A stretch of DNA of 64,000 nucleotides. It comes from Sphingomonas sp. HMP6 (GTDB lineage: Bacteria > Pseudomonadota > Alphaproteobacteria > Sphingomonadales > Sphingomonadaceae). A model generated the notes under the pieces. It ran no database searches, had not been told where the DNA came from, and saw only the letters and a program-made list of their open reading frames with translations. Made by a program: the position numbers and the translations under genes. Shown here piece after piece: positions 8,410 to 19,004 of the stretch. Every line of letters begins with the position of its first letter. Position 1 is the stretch's first letter. The DNA is taken from NCBI RefSeq assembly GCF_013374095.1, contig NZ_AP022672.1, forward strand, positions 1,363,501 to 1,427,500. The letters are read 5' to 3'.

Positions 8410-9899
8410 CAGCCGACCTGCCCTTGCTGCTGCGACTGCCCCTGAGTCTGGCGCTGACCGGGCGCCGCGCCATTATCCATCAGCACGAAGCTATCCTTGG
8501 TGCCGCCGCCTTGCGACGAATTCACCACCAGCGACCCCTCCTTGAGCGCAACGCGCGTCAGCCCACCGGGCACAACCTGCACGCCCTTCGAACCGGTCAG
8601 CACGAACGGTCGGAAATCGACGTGCCGCGGGGCAAGTCCCGCATCGGCCAGCGTCGGGACGGTCGACAGCGCCAGCGTCGGTTGCGCGATGTAGCGGTGC
8701 GGCTCGGCGATCAGCGCTGCGCGGAATGTCTCGATCTCGGCCTTGGTCGCGGTCGGCCCGACCAACATGCCATAGCCGCCCGAGCCGTCGACGAGCTTGA
8801 CCACCACGTCCTTCAGATTGTCGAGGACGTATTTGAGCGCTTGCGGTTCCCGGCAGCGCCACGTCTCGACATTTGGCAGCTTGGGCTCGCCACCCGAATA
8901 GAATTTCACGATCTCGGGCATGTACGAATAGATCGCCTTGTCGTCCGCAATCCCGTTGCCCGGCGCGTTGATCAACGCGACGTTACCCGCGGCATAGGCT
9001 GAGATCAGCCCAGGCACGCCGAGCATCGAATCCGGACGGAACACGAGCGGATCGAGATAATCATCATCAATTCGGCGATAGATCACGTCGACCTTCACCC
9101 GCCCCGCGATCGTGCGCATCCACACGACATCGTCATCGACCACCAAATCGGCCGCCTCGACCAGTTCGACCCCCATCGAATCCGCGAGGAAGCTGTGCTC
9201 GTAATAGGCTGAATTGTAATGCCCCGGCGTCAGCACGACGCAGACCGGCGCGGCGACGCCTTCGGGCGCGACCGATTTCATCGTCTCGAGCAGCCGGTCG
9301 GGGTAGCTGTCCACCGCCGCCACGCGGAAATCGCGGAACAGTTCGGGGCACAGCCGCAGCATCGCCTCGCGGTTTTCGAGCATGTAGCTCACACCCGAGG
9401 GCGTGCGCGCGTTATCCTCGAGCACGAAGAAATCGTCGGGGCCGGTGCGGACCAGATCGATCCCGCAGATATGCGCCCAAATGTCGTGCGGTGGCCGGAT
9501 ACCGGCGATTTCGGGCCGGAATTGCGCGTTACCGAAAATCAGATCGGGCGGCAGCACCCCCGCATCGAGGATTTTTCGATCACCATAGATGTCGACCAGG
9601 AAAGCGTTGATCGCCTCGACTCGCTGCACCAGTCCGGCAGACAGTCGCGCCCATTCGTCCGCAAGGAACACGCGCGGCACGATGTCGAAGGGAATGATCC
9701 GCTCGCTCGCATCGCTGTCACCATACACCGCGAAGGTAATACCGAGCTGTCGAAAGGTCGCCTCGGCCGATTGCTGACGGCGGCGCAACTCGGCATCGGG
9801 TGTATCATCGATCCACGCCCCGAGCGCGGCGAGTTCGGGCCGTGCCACGCTCGACCCGGCTTTTCCCATAATCTCGTCGAACGCCGGTCTTGTCGCCAT
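8409..9899 (-). CDS. Circularly permuted type 2 ATP-grasp protein (DUF404/DUF407)
   Basis: A 496-residue member of the permuted ATP-grasp family. Recognisable blocks are RIIPFDIVPR, FLVDIYGDRKILDAGV, EDNARTPSGVSYMLENR, the mid-region VVLTPG and the ATP-binding VVKLVDGSGGYGM. Such proteins are predicted carboxylate-amine ligases. The gene heads the three-gene operon with the alpha-E and transglutaminase-like proteins. The ATG at 9899 is used because the protein homology begins there; an open frame continues upstream without conserved residues. The C-terminal tail is Gln-rich. Confidence 0.9.
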   Translation of the reverse strand: MATRPAFDEIMGKAGSSVARPELAALGAWIDDTPDAELRRRQQSAEATFRQLGITFAVYGDSDASERIIPFDIVPRVFLADEWARLSAGLVQRVEAINAFLVDIYGDRKILDAGVLPPDLIFGNAQFRPEIAGIRPPHDIWAHICGIDLVRTGPDDFFVLEDNARTPSGVSYMLENREAMLRLCPELFRDFRVAAVDSYPDRLLETMKSVAPEGVAAPVCVVLTPGHYNSAYYEHSFLADSMGVELVEAADLVVDDDVVWMRTIAGRVKVDVIYRRIDDDYLDPLVFRPDSMLGVPGLISAYAAGNVALINAPGNGIADDKAIYSYMPEIVKFYSGGEPKLPNVETWRCREPQALKYVLDNLKDVVVKLVDGSGGYGMLVGPTATKAEIETFRAALIAEPHRYIAQPTLALSTVPTLADAGLAPRHVDFRPFVLTGSKGVQVVPGGLTRVALKEGSLVVNSSQGGGTKDSFVLMDNGAAPGQRQTQGQSQQQGQVG

Positions 9900-10425
9900 T
9901 GAAACGGTAAAGCCCCCAGATCCGTGTCGGTCCCATGCTGCGACGGATTGCTGCGATGCACAAGGGCTAGAAGATTTTAACGAACCGGAGCGTTTTCGAA
10001 ATTCATACGTCGATATCTCAAATCTCGGGCGTGCGTGAGGCAACCAATCGGAAGGTTCCCTCGGATCGGGCGGTTCGTCAGGCAATATCGATAGTTTCCT
10101 ACAAGCTCGGTCTGATCGATCGGCCAGGATTCCGGTGCCCCTTTGGGGGTATGCGGAGTCCAGTCGCATCCACCGGTTCCGGGCTGAGACACCGCACCGC
10201 CGAACGTGTATTCACGCGTATTGTTGAACCCGAGGCGCGTCGAATAGCCGCCACTTACGGAAATCAGCGCACCACGCCCCGCATGACAGATGTTAATTTT
10301 GCGCGCCGCCTCCGCGCAGCGAGCGAATGCGGTCGCATCGGGGGTCGCGGCGCGAATAACCAGCAAAATTAAAAGGATATGCGTTGGATGAAATTACCGG
10401 AATCGGTTAATCCTCACAAGAGTGA
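9900..10425. other. Weakly coding intergenic stretch
   Basis: Some 525 bases between the ATP-grasp start and the end of the DsbD-like gene, both on the minus strand. The promoter of the ATP-grasp operon must be here. The only sizeable ORF is minus-strand 9977-10366, listed separately with low confidence. No repeat or RNA gene was recognised. Confidence 0.4.
9977..10366 (-). CDS. Hypothetical ORF, possibly a gene remnant
   Basis: An open frame of 129 codons starting at a TTG without a clear ribosome site. The first two thirds have plausible codon use; the product has several Cys residues and a Gly/Thr-rich middle, resembling the mature part of a secreted protein without its signal peptide. 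No family is recognised. It may be the decayed end of a lost gene upstream of the ATP-grasp operon. Confidence 0.25.
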   Translation of the reverse strand: MLVIRAATPDATAFARCAEAARKINICHAGRGALISVSGGYSTRLGFNNTREYTFGGAVSQPGTGGCDWTPHTPKGAPESWPIDQTELVGNYRYCLTNRPIRGNLPIGCLTHARDLRYRRMNFENAPVR

Positions 10426-12477
10426 TCAGCCCCCCAATACGGCCAGGACCGCCGGGGTCAGCACTTGAGGCAAGACCTGCGGCTCGGCGGCGCCCGGCGC
10501 GTAATAGAGGTACAGCGGCACGCCGGCGCGGTTATGCGCTTCAATGAAGCGGCCCATCACCGGATCGCCATTGGTCCAATCCCCCACCAGCACCGCAACC
10601 TTGTGATCGGCGAAGCTCTTGCGAGTCGCATCGGTGTCGATTGCGACCTTCTCATTGACCTTGCACGTCAGGCACCAATCGGCCGTGAAATACACGAACA
10701 CCGGGCGGCCCTCCTTACGCAGGGCGTCGAGCTTAGCCTCGGTGAACGCCTCGCTTCCCGCCTCGGCCACGGCTGCCCCCGCTGGCGCGCGGCTGACCAG
10801 CGCCGCGCCGCCGACCGTCACCACCGCCAGCGCACCGAGCGCGACCCAGCCGAAGGCCAAGCCGCGCGCCTGGCGGCGTCCACCGATCCGTAAGGCGAAT
10901 CCCGCGAACAGCGCTGCCGCGAGGCCCAGCGTCAGCCCGTCGACCCCCGCTTGCCGCCCCAGCACCCACGCGAGCGCGAGCGCCGTCAGCCACATCGGCA
11001 CCGACAGGATATGGCGGAACGTCTCCATCCACGCCCCTGGCTTGGGTAAGCGCTTGCGCAAGGAGGGCACGAAGCCGAGCAACAGGAACGGGATCGCCAG
11101 CCCTAGTCCTAGCCCTGCGAAAACCGCGAGCGCGGCGGGCCATGGCAACACCAGCGCCGCGCCAAGGGCCGCCCCCATGAACGGTCCGGTGCACGGCGTC
11201 GCGATGAACGCCGCGAGCGCACCGGTGGCAAAGGCACCGCCTGCCCCGCCCGATCGGTTGACGAATTGCGGCGTCGGAATTTCGAACAATCCGCCGAGGT
11301 TGAGCGACAGCGCCACCGTCAGTAGCAGCAGCACGACGATCGCGCGCGGGTCTTGCAACTGGAACGCCCAGCCGACCGCAGTCCCGCCGGCCCGCAGCGC
11401 GAGGATCGCGCCGCCAAGTCCGACGCATACGGACACCACGCCCGCAGTGTAGGCGAGCGCCTCGCGCCGCGCCGCACCCTCGTCGAGATGGCCGCGCGCC
11501 AGGCTCAGCGCCTTGAGGCTCAGGATCGGGAAAACGCACGGCATGATGTTCAAGATCAACCCGCCGAGCATCGCGCCGCCGAACGCGATCAGTGTCGCGA
11601 GTAGCACGCCGCTCACCCCTGCCGATCCGGTCTGCGTTGCTGCCGCGACCGTGCCCGCATCGGCGGTCACCACAAGGCCCTGCTGCTGGCCGATCTGCAC
11701 GACGCCAACCAGCGGCCCGCTAACACCCGGTACGGCGGCCTTGGTCTCCACCACCAGCCGGTCGCCATCCTGCGAGACGATCTGCCGCGCGGAGTAATCG
11801 ATAAGGCCCGTCGTAATCGGATAGAAATAGACATCCTTCGGCAGCGCCGCGCCGGCCGGATAGGGGATGGCGATGCGGATGCGCCCGCCGCTCGCCTGGA
11901 ACACGCCTTTCGCATCGAGCGGTTTTGGCACTGCGCGCCGCCAGGCATCGAAGCGGCCCTGCGATGCACTCGAGATTGCGCCGTCGCCGATCGTCAGCAC
12001 GGTCGACAGATCGGCGGACTCGGGCACGCAAACTTCGGCCGAGCAAACGAGGTAATTGGTGCGCAGCTTGACCGGCACTTGCGTCCCCACCGCCAGACCG
12101 GCCGGGAGTTTCAGCGTGACGAGCGGCGCATACGCCTTTTCGAAGACATAATTCATCAAATCCGCGACAATCAGCCGGCCCGGCACCGGATAGGCCGGTT
12201 CACTCGCCGTCACGCCGCTGGACAGGGTCCAGTCGAGCTTCGCGGCGAAACCCGCGTCGCCCGGATTCTGCCAATACCCGTGCCAGCCCGGCTGCGGCAC
12301 CGTCGCCAGCGCGAGCGTAACGGTCGATCCCGCAGCGGGGCGTTCCGTCTCCGCGACGAGCGTGATCGCCAGATGCGGGCCCTTGCCATAGGGGTCCGGC
12401 GTCACCTCCTGTGCGTGCGCGCCACTGGCTGCCAGCAGCGCCAGCATTGTCACCATGAAGTCATGAAACCAGCGCAT
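10426..12477 (-). CDS. DsbD/ScsB-type thiol:disulfide interchange protein
   Basis: A 683-residue inner-membrane protein that would pass reducing power from cytoplasmic thioredoxin to the periplasm. In order: a signal peptide (to about residue 22), a periplasmic domain with a Cys pair in CSAEVCVPES, a membrane domain of about eight helices with the paired Cys motifs NIMPCVFPIL and ATPCTGPF, and a C-terminal thioredoxin-like domain with WCLTCK. The size and the DUF255-like N-terminal domain favour the ScsB branch over classical E. coli DsbD. The ATG at 12477 follows a GAGGA site. It is divergent from the phosphatase gene. Confidence 0.9.
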   Translation of the reverse strand: MRWFHDFMVTMLALLAASGAHAQEVTPDPYGKGPHLAITLVAETERPAAGSTVTLALATVPQPGWHGYWQNPGDAGFAAKLDWTLSSGVTASEPAYPVPGRLIVADLMNYVFEKAYAPLVTLKLPAGLAVGTQVPVKLRTNYLVCSAEVCVPESADLSTVLTIGDGAISSASQGRFDAWRRAVPKPLDAKGVFQASGGRIRIAIPYPAGAALPKDVYFYPITTGLIDYSARQIVSQDGDRLVVETKAAVPGVSGPLVGVVQIGQQQGLVVTADAGTVAAATQTGSAGVSGVLLATLIAFGGAMLGGLILNIMPCVFPILSLKALSLARGHLDEGAARREALAYTAGVVSVCVGLGGAILALRAGGTAVGWAFQLQDPRAIVVLLLLTVALSLNLGGLFEIPTPQFVNRSGGAGGAFATGALAAFIATPCTGPFMGAALGAALVLPWPAALAVFAGLGLGLAIPFLLLGFVPSLRKRLPKPGAWMETFRHILSVPMWLTALALAWVLGRQAGVDGLTLGLAAALFAGFALRIGGRRQARGLAFGWVALGALAVVTVGGAALVSRAPAGAAVAEAGSEAFTEAKLDALRKEGRPVFVYFTADWCLTCKVNEKVAIDTDATRKSFADHKVAVLVGDWTNGDPVMGRFIEAHNRAGVPLYLYYAPGAAEPQVLPQVLTPAVLAVLGG

Positions 12478-12563
12478 CGCACATCCTCGTTGGTCCGCTT
12501 GTCGGCCCAGCCTCGACGCGCCATAGCGGCACAATCGGTCCGCCGCCAATTCGGAGAAGTCGA

Positions 12564-14219
12564 ATGAATCGATACGCGTCTGTCAGTGCTCTGGCGCTGG
12601 CGTTGCTTTCCACACCGGTCCGGGCCGATACCGCACCGGCCGCTCCCCCGACCGCGCAAGCCCCCGCGACTCCGCCGAAGTTGATCGTCGTGATCTCGGT
12701 CGATCAATTTTCCGCCGATCTGTTCGACGAATATCGCAAATCCTTCACCGGCGGCCTCGCGCGATTGCAGCAAGGCGGAGTCTTTCCGAGCGGATATCAA
12801 AGCCATGCCGCGACGGAGACCTGTCCCGGCCATTCTACGATCCTAACCGGCTTCCGCCCCGAACATACCGGCATCATCGCCAATAACTGGACCGATCTCG
12901 CGGTCACGCGCGCCGACAAGCAAGTCTATTGCGCTGAAGACGAGACGGTCCCCGGATCGACCTCGTCAAACTATACCGTGTCCAACAAGCATCTGCTCGT
13001 ACCCACGCTGGGCGAGCGGATGAAAGCGGCGATCCCGGCGACGCGCGTCGTGTCGGTTGCGGGCAAGGATCGCGCGGCCGTGATGATGGGCGGCCACAAT
13101 GTCGACGAGCTGTGGTGGTGGAACGGCAAGGCGTTCGTCAGCTATGCCGGACGCGCCACGCCCGCCGTGGTCGCGCGCGCCAATGCCGCCACCGCCGCGA
13201 AGATCGCCACGCCGCAAGCGGCCCTCGACGTACCGGAAATCTGCAAGCCACACGATCGCGCGACGCCGATCGGCGCTGGCAAGACCGTCGGCGACGGCCA
13301 TTTCGAGCGTGCAGCCGGCAACGCCTCCGCCTTCCGCGCCTCTCCTGCGTTCGACGGCGCGATCGTCGCGCTGGCGGCGGGGCTGGTGCAGGACATGAAG
13401 CTTGGTACCGGGCCGACGACCGACATTATCGATGTCGGTGCATCGGCAACCGATTATATCGGCCATACCTATGGCACCGAGGGTGCCGAGATGTGCATCC
13501 AGCTCCAGCAACTCGATGCGACGCTTGGCTCGTTCTTCACCGTACTCGATGCGACCGGCGTCGATTATGAAGTCGTGCTGACCGCAGATCATGGCGGCAA
13601 CGATATCCCCGAGCGCGAAGTCGCTGCTGGTCTGCCCGATGCGCAGCGCGTCAAGGTCGACCTAGCGCCGTCTTTGGTCGGCAAGCAGATTATGACCAAG
13701 CTCGGCATCACGACGCCGGTGCTGTTCGGCGACATTCCCAATGGCGATATCTACATCGCGCGCGACTTGGCGCCGGCGCAGCGCAAAGCCGTGCAGGATG
13801 CGGCGGTCGCGTACTACAAGGCCGCGCCGCAAGTGGCCGAGGTGTTCACCGCCGCGCAACTCCAGGCCGCGCCTGCTCCCAAGGGGCCGCCCGAGAAGTG
13901 GAGCATGATCGAACGTGCCCGCGCGTCGTACAAGGCGGGCCGATCGGGCGATCTGCTCGTCTTCCTGAAACCGCGCGTGACGCCGATCCCCGATCCGACG
14001 CGGGGTTATGTCGCGACGCACGGCAGCCCGTATGATTACGACCGCCGCGTGCCGATCCTGTTCTGGCGCAAGGGAATGACCGGGTTCGAACATTCCGGCG
14101 GGATCGAGACGGTCGACATCATGCCGACGCTGGCGCGGCAGATCAGCTTGCGGATCACTGGGCCGAAGATCGACGGAAAGTGCCTCGATCTGAGCAAAGC
14201 AGGTGCGGTCTGCCGGTGA
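12564..14219 (+). CDS. PafA-like exported alkaline phosphatase family protein
   Basis: A 551-residue exported member of the alkaline phosphatase superfamily. A signal peptide ending at about residue 21 leads to metal motifs VVISVDQFS, the nucleophile region TETCPGHSTIL (Thr86), HTGIIANN, VAGKDRAAV, ATDYIGHTYG and VVLTADHGGND. The Thr nucleophile together with the Lys-Asp-Arg block matches PafA and the Sphingomonas enzyme SPAP, broad-specificity phosphate monoesterases independent of calcium. It probably scavenges phosphate in the periplasm. Its stop overlaps the next start (GTGA). Confidence 0.88.
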   Translation: MNRYASVSALALALLSTPVRADTAPAAPPTAQAPATPPKLIVVISVDQFSADLFDEYRKSFTGGLARLQQGGVFPSGYQSHAATETCPGHSTILTGFRPEHTGIIANNWTDLAVTRADKQVYCAEDETVPGSTSSNYTVSNKHLLVPTLGERMKAAIPATRVVSVAGKDRAAVMMGGHNVDELWWWNGKAFVSYAGRATPAVVARANAATAAKIATPQAALDVPEICKPHDRATPIGAGKTVGDGHFERAAGNASAFRASPAFDGAIVALAAGLVQDMKLGTGPTTDIIDVGASATDYIGHTYGTEGAEMCIQLQQLDATLGSFFTVLDATGVDYEVVLTADHGGNDIPEREVAAGLPDAQRVKVDLAPSLVGKQIMTKLGITTPVLFGDIPNGDIYIARDLAPAQRKAVQDAAVAYYKAAPQVAEVFTAAQLQAAPAPKGPPEKWSMIERARASYKAGRSGDLLVFLKPRVTPIPDPTRGYVATHGSPYDYDRRVPILFWRKGMTGFEHSGGIETVDIMPTLARQISLRITGPKIDGKCLDLSKAGAVCR

Positions 14220-15193
14220 GGGACGCGCTTGCGGACATCCGCGGCATCGCGACGTACCTCGATCGGCTGAGCGGACGCGCGCAGGAACGCTTGCCTGAGC
14301 ATCAATGGCGGATGCTGCTGGACACGCTCGGCCTCGGGATCGAGCAGGCGATGCAGCATATTGGGCGGACGCGCCCTGATCCGGCGAGCTTTGCCGATTG
14401 GGTGATCGCGACTGCGGGGCCACCCGATCCGAATCGGGTGGCCCGCTATCACGCCGCGCTCGACCGCACGCCGCTGCCCGCCGCCACCGCCGCGCGCCTG
14501 GCGGAAATCGACGCGATGCCGCCGGTGCTCGAGGCGGAGGATTTGGCGCATTGGGAGGCGCACGGCTTCGTCATCCTGCGGGGCGCGATCGATCCGGCGC
14601 TGGCGCACGATACGGCGGCGCTGGTGTGGGACATCGTCGGCGCGACGCCCGACGACCCCGAAAGCTGGTACGCCAAGTCGCACAACGGCATCATGGTGCA
14701 GCATTTTCAGAGCCCGCAACAGGATGCGATCCGGCAGTCGCCACGCATTCACAAGGCCTTTGCACAGCTTTGGGGCAGCTCGGATTTGTGGATCAGTACC
14801 GATCGGCTGGGTTTCAATCCTCCTGCGCGACACGACTGGAAATTTGCCGGACAACCGTTGCATTGGGACGACAGCTTGGTGCGCCCGATCCCGTTCGGGA
14901 CGCAGGGCATCCTGTATCTAACCGATACCGCTCCCGAACAGGGTGCGTTGAGGCTGGTGCCCGGTTTCCACCACAGACTCGATGCTTGGCTCGACAGCAT
15001 GGGCGACTGCGATCCGCGCCTGGTCGATCTGACCGGACAGGCGGTGCCGATCGCGGCCAATTCGGGCGATCTGATCATCTGGCGATCGGACTTGCCACAC
15101 GGTGCCACTGCCAATCATGGGCGCGCGCCCCGCCTGGTTCAGTACATGGCGATGTACCCGCCGACCCCGATCGTCCCGCGCGATTGGCTGTGA
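14216..15193 (+). CDS. Phytanoyl-CoA dioxygenase (PhyH) family protein
   Basis: A 325-residue Fe(II)/2-oxoglutarate oxygenase. The His-X-Asp metal motif is in PLHWDDSL, and the distal His and 2OG-binding Arg are likely in LPHGATANHGRAPR. The family hydroxylates small lipophilic or amino-acid substrates; the substrate here is unknown. The GTG at 14216 overlaps the TGA of the phosphatase gene by three bases, so the two are probably translated together. An in-frame ATG at 14180 inside the phosphatase gene is the alternative start. Confidence 0.85.
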   Translation: MRDALADIRGIATYLDRLSGRAQERLPEHQWRMLLDTLGLGIEQAMQHIGRTRPDPASFADWVIATAGPPDPNRVARYHAALDRTPLPAATAARLAEIDAMPPVLEAEDLAHWEAHGFVILRGAIDPALAHDTAALVWDIVGATPDDPESWYAKSHNGIMVQHFQSPQQDAIRQSPRIHKAFAQLWGSSDLWISTDRLGFNPPARHDWKFAGQPLHWDDSLVRPIPFGTQGILYLTDTAPEQGALRLVPGFHHRLDAWLDSMGDCDPRLVDLTGQAVPIAANSGDLIIWRSDLPHGATANHGRAPRLVQYMAMYPPTPIVPRDWL

Positions 15194-15200
15194 ACGCGCC

Positions 15201-16133
15201 TTAGCGGACCTCGTAGATGCGGATCCCCGGCCCAAGCCGGTTCGCGCCGACCGCAAGTTGATCGCCGCTCATATTGGCGACGAAGGCGGGGTTGGTCGGC
15301 GCATTCGGCGCGAGCGTCGCGTCATTGCCTTCGACGCGCAGCCCGGTTGCGCGGTACGTCTTCGCCTCGGCCGAGACGACGATCAGGCCGCTGTGGTTTT
15401 CCTTGTGCGCACCCTGAACGAAGGTGTTGCGCGTGATCAGCCCGGTCGATCCTTCGGGCAAGTCGATCATGTAATTGGTCTTGCGGCCCTTGGTATCGTC
15501 GAAGCTGTTGTCGGCGATCGTCACGCGCGGCACGCGCAGCTTTACGTAATGCCCGCCCGTCCCCCGTTCGAAGCGCGAATTGGTGATCGTGACCGACCCC
15601 TGATTGGACAGATAGATGCTGTGCGAACAGCTCGGGCTTTCATCGCATTGGCCGAGCCCGGCGAAGGTCGAACGGTCGATCGTGATTTTCTGCGCCGACG
15701 GATGTCCGCCAAGAATGCCCTCCTGGCTATCGAGAAAGGTCGAATCGCGTACCACCAGATCGCCGATCTCGGTACGGATGCCCGCGCCATTGCCGTCGGC
15801 GACGCGCATCCCGCGAAACACCAGCCCCTCGACGGTCGATCCCTGCCCGCGCAGCACAAACGCCGCCTTGCCCTCGCACGTCGTGCCCTCGAAGATCGCG
15901 GTGCCCGGCTGGATCGCCTTGAAGGTGATCACTCCGCCCGCTTGCACCGTGCATTGGCGATAGACGCCGGGCGCGATCAGGATCGTCGCGGTGCCCATCC
16001 GGACCGACTGCACGGCATCGTCGATCGTCGGGAAACCTTGGCCGGTTTCCTGGATCGTGAACGGCGCGCGGCCCTGCTGCGCGGCAGCGGGGACGGCAAG
16101 CGCGAGGGCGAACAATGGCAAGAACGGGCGCAT
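15201..16133 (-). CDS. Exported right-handed beta-helix protein
   Basis: A 310-residue secreted protein. The signal peptide MRPFLPLFALALAVPAAA is followed by repeated short strands of the pectate-lyase type (GVYRQCTVQAGG, ITIDRSTFAGLG, VTITNSRFERG, VTIADNSFDD, GLITRNTF), typical of a parallel beta-helix. Catalytic residues cannot be assigned; candidates are polysaccharide binding or lysis. An AAGGAG ribosome site fits the ATG at 16133. It converges with the PhyH gene, seven bases apart. Confidence 0.8.
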   Translation of the reverse strand: MRPFLPLFALALAVPAAAQQGRAPFTIQETGQGFPTIDDAVQSVRMGTATILIAPGVYRQCTVQAGGVITFKAIQPGTAIFEGTTCEGKAAFVLRGQGSTVEGLVFRGMRVADGNGAGIRTEIGDLVVRDSTFLDSQEGILGGHPSAQKITIDRSTFAGLGQCDESPSCSHSIYLSNQGSVTITNSRFERGTGGHYVKLRVPRVTIADNSFDDTKGRKTNYMIDLPEGSTGLITRNTFVQGAHKENHSGLIVVSAEAKTYRATGLRVEGNDATLAPNAPTNPAFVANMSGDQLAVGANRLGPGIRIYEVR

Positions 16134-16212
16134 CGGGAACTCCTTTACGACCCGAAATGCGCCGCATGGCGCGGCTTGTGAAGGCGAATTGAGGGTTAAC
16201 CCAAGCCCGCTA

Positions 16213-18876
16213 TCAATCCAGATTCGGCCGCAGCCAGCGTGTAGCGGTTTCCAGATCGACCCCGCGGCGGACCGCATATTCCCCGAGCTGGTCCGGCCCT
16301 ACGCGCGCGACGCCGAAATACTCCGCTTGCGGGTGGCCGAAATAGAAGCCCGATACCGCCGCCGTCGGCAGCATCGCGAAACTTTCGGTTAGCGTCGCGC
16401 CAGTCGCATGATGCGCGTCGAGCATTTCGAACAGCTTGGTCTTCAGACTGTGCTCGGGGCAGGCAGGATAGCCCGGCGCGGGGCGGATGCCGCGATATTG
16501 CTCGCGGATCAGCGCTTCGTTGGTCAGTTGTTCGTCGGGCGCATAGCCCCACAGGTCTTGCCGGACATGCTGGTGCAGCCGCTCGGCGAACGCCTCGGCC
16601 AGACGGTCGGCCAGCGCCTTGAGCAGGATATCGCTATAATCGTCGATCGCCGCTTTGAACTTGGCGAGGTGCGGCTCGATGCCGTGGATCGACACGGCAA
16701 AGCCGCCGATCCAGTCGCCCTTGGGATCGATGAAATCGGCGAGGCACATGTTGGCACGGCCTTCGCGCTTGGCGATCTGCTGACGCAGGAAGGGCAGACG
16801 AACAATGTCGTTGCTGTCGACCAAATTCAGCATGTCGAACCCGCGCAACTCGTCGGCGTTAAAATCGCCCTTCAAATCGATGACGACATCGTCCTCCCAG
16901 CGTGCGCACGGCCACAGGCCAGCAACACCCCGCGCCGTCAGCCACTTCTCGCCGACGATCTTGTTAAGCATCGCCTGCGCATCGGCGAACAGCGAGGTTG
17001 CGCTTTCCCCAACCACGGAATCGGTCAGGATCGCGGGGTAATTGCCGGCCAGCTCCCACGCGCGGAAGAACGGCGTCCAGTCGATCAATTCGCGCAGATC
17101 GGCCAAGTCCCAGTCGCGGAACACGTGTACGCCGGGCTTGGCGGGAGCGCCCGGCTTCAGGTTCATATCGGCGACGAACGGATTGGCGCGGGCCTTGGCG
17201 AGCGGCACCAGCTCGCTCTGCCCCCGATTGGCACGGGCGATCCGCACAGCCTCATATTCATCCGCGGTCTTGGTCACGAAATCGTCGCGGATCGTGTCGC
17301 TGACCAGCGTCGAGGCGACACCGACCGCGCGGCTCGCGTCGAGCACATGCACGACCGGTCCCTTATAGGCTGGCGCGATGCGCAGCGCGGTGTGGACCTT
17401 TGACGTCGTGGCACCGCCGATCAGCAGCGGCATCGTCATGCCGGCGCGCTGCATCTCCTCGGCCACCGTTACCATTTCGTCGAGGCTCGGCGTGATCAGC
17501 CCCGACAGGCCGATCATGTCGGCGTCATTCTCGTTCGCAGCCTTCAGGATATCGGACCAGGGGACCATCACCCCCATGTCGACGACATCGAACCCGTTGC
17601 ACTGGAGCACGACGCCGACGATGTTCTTGCCGATGTCATGCACGTCGCCCTTGACGGTCGCCATGATGATTTTGCCCTTGCCGCGCGCGCCGGGCTCCTT
17701 CGCCGCCTCGATAAAGGGCAGCAGATGCGCCACCGCCTTCTTCATAACGCGTGCACTTTTAACGACTTGCGGCAGGAACATCTTGCCCGATCCGAACAGG
17801 TCGCCGACCACGTTCATGCCGTCCATTAACGGCCCCTCGATCACCTCGATCGGGCGACCGCCCTTGTCGAAGATCGCTCGCCGCGCTTCCTCGGTATCCT
17901 CGACGACATGCATGTCGATGCCCTTGACCAGCGCATATTCGAGCCGCTTGTTGACCGGCAACCCGCGCCATTCCGCCGCCGCTTTCTCTGCGACAGCATC
18001 GGTACCCTTGAAACTCTCGGCCATCGCGATCAGCCGCTCGGTCGCGCCCTCGTCGCTGTTGAGGATGACGTCCTCGCACGCCTGCCGCAACTTCGGGTCG
18101 ATCGCGTCATAGATGTCGAGTTGACCCGCATTGACGATCGCCATGTCGAGCCCGGCGGGGATCGCGTAATAGAGGAACACCGAGTGCATCGCGCGACGCA
18201 CCGGCTCGTTCCCGCGAAAGCTGAACGACAGGTTCGACAGCCCGCCCGAGATATGCGCGTGCGGGCAGCGTTGCTTGATGTCGCGGCAGGCTTCGATAAA
18301 GTCGACCGCGTAGTTGTTATGCTCCTCGATCCCCGTCGCGACCGCGAAGATGTTGGGATCGAAGATGATGTCCTCGGGCGGGAAACCGATGCCCATCAAC
18401 AGGTCATACGCGCGCCCGCAAATCTCGACTTTCCGCGCGCGCGTGTCCGCCTGCCCGACCGTATCGAACGCCATCACGACGACCGCCGCGCCGTAGTTCA
18501 TCACCTTCTTGGCCTGGGCGAGGAACTGCTCTTCCCCCTCCTTCATGCTGATCGAATTGACGATCGGCTTGCCGCTGACGCACTTGAGCCCAGCCTCGAT
18601 CACCGACCATTTCGAGCTGTCGACCATGAACGGGATCCGCGCGATGTCGGGCTCGGCGGCGATCAGCTTGAGGAAGGTGACCATCGCATATTCCGCGTCG
18701 AGCAGGCCCTCGTCCATGTTGACGTCGAGCACTTGCGCGCCCGATTCCACTTGCTGGCGCGCGACCTCGACCGCGGCGGGATAATCCCCCGCCATGATCA
18801 ACTTCTTGAACTTGGCCGATCCGGTGACGTTGGTGCGCTCACCGATGTTGACGAATTGGGCGGTGGTGGTGGTCAT
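16213..18876 (-). CDS. metH: Methionine synthase, folate/cobalamin/activation part
   Basis: An 887-residue protein covering the last three modules of cobalamin-dependent methionine synthase. The pterin-binding domain begins with [13 protein letters not shown]. The B12 domain has the cap region and the cobalt-ligand motif [10 protein letters not shown]. The C-terminal AdoMet-binding reactivation domain contains GYPACPEHS. The homocysteine-binding module is encoded by the next gene upstream (19005-20051). Splitting of MetH into two polypeptides is known in several alphaproteobacteria. The ATG at 18876 has a GGAGGAATT ribosome site. It is the last gene of the methionine operon. Confidence 0.95.
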   Translation of the reverse strand: MTTTTAQFVNIGERTNVTGSAKFKKLIMAGDYPAAVEVARQQVESGAQVLDVNMDEGLLDAEYAMVTFLKLIAAEPDIARIPFMVDSSKWSVIEAGLKCVSGKPIVNSISMKEGEEQFLAQAKKVMNYGAAVVVMAFDTVGQADTRARKVEICGRAYDLLMGIGFPPEDIIFDPNIFAVATGIEEHNNYAVDFIEACRDIKQRCPHAHISGGLSNLSFSFRGNEPVRRAMHSVFLYYAIPAGLDMAIVNAGQLDIYDAIDPKLRQACEDVILNSDEGATERLIAMAESFKGTDAVAEKAAAEWRGLPVNKRLEYALVKGIDMHVVEDTEEARRAIFDKGGRPIEVIEGPLMDGMNVVGDLFGSGKMFLPQVVKSARVMKKAVAHLLPFIEAAKEPGARGKGKIIMATVKGDVHDIGKNIVGVVLQCNGFDVVDMGVMVPWSDILKAANENDADMIGLSGLITPSLDEMVTVAEEMQRAGMTMPLLIGGATTSKVHTALRIAPAYKGPVVHVLDASRAVGVASTLVSDTIRDDFVTKTADEYEAVRIARANRGQSELVPLAKARANPFVADMNLKPGAPAKPGVHVFRDWDLADLRELIDWTPFFRAWELAGNYPAILTDSVVGESATSLFADAQAMLNKIVGEKWLTARGVAGLWPCARWEDDVVIDLKGDFNADELRGFDMLNLVDSNDIVRLPFLRQQIAKREGRANMCLADFIDPKGDWIGGFAVSIHGIEPHLAKFKAAIDDYSDILLKALADRLAEAFAERLHQHVRQDLWGYAPDEQLTNEALIREQYRGIRPAPGYPACPEHSLKTKLFEMLDAHHATGATLTESFAMLPTAAVSGFYFGHPQAEYFGVARVGPDQLGEYAVRRGVDLETATRWLRPNLD

Positions 18877-18888
18877 TCTGCAATTCCT

Positions 18889-18996
18889 CCCCTCCCGCTT
18901 GCGGGAGGGGTTGGGGGTGGGCGCCCGATCTAACGAGCGGTATCGATTGGGGAAAGCGCGAGCCCACCCCCTGCCCCCTCCCGCAAGCGGGAGGGG
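18889..18996. repeat. Large hairpin repeat element, copy 1
   Basis: A 108-bp element in the spacer between the two metH genes. Each end is a small hairpin, CCCCTCCCGC-TT-GCGGGAGGGG (18889-18910) and its partner with an AA loop (18975-18996). Between them GGGGGTGGGC and GCCCACCCCC are also complementary, so the whole element can fold as one long stem. A second copy lies at 20066-20178. Confidence 0.8.
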
Positions 18997-19004
18997 TAGA
19001 AGAA

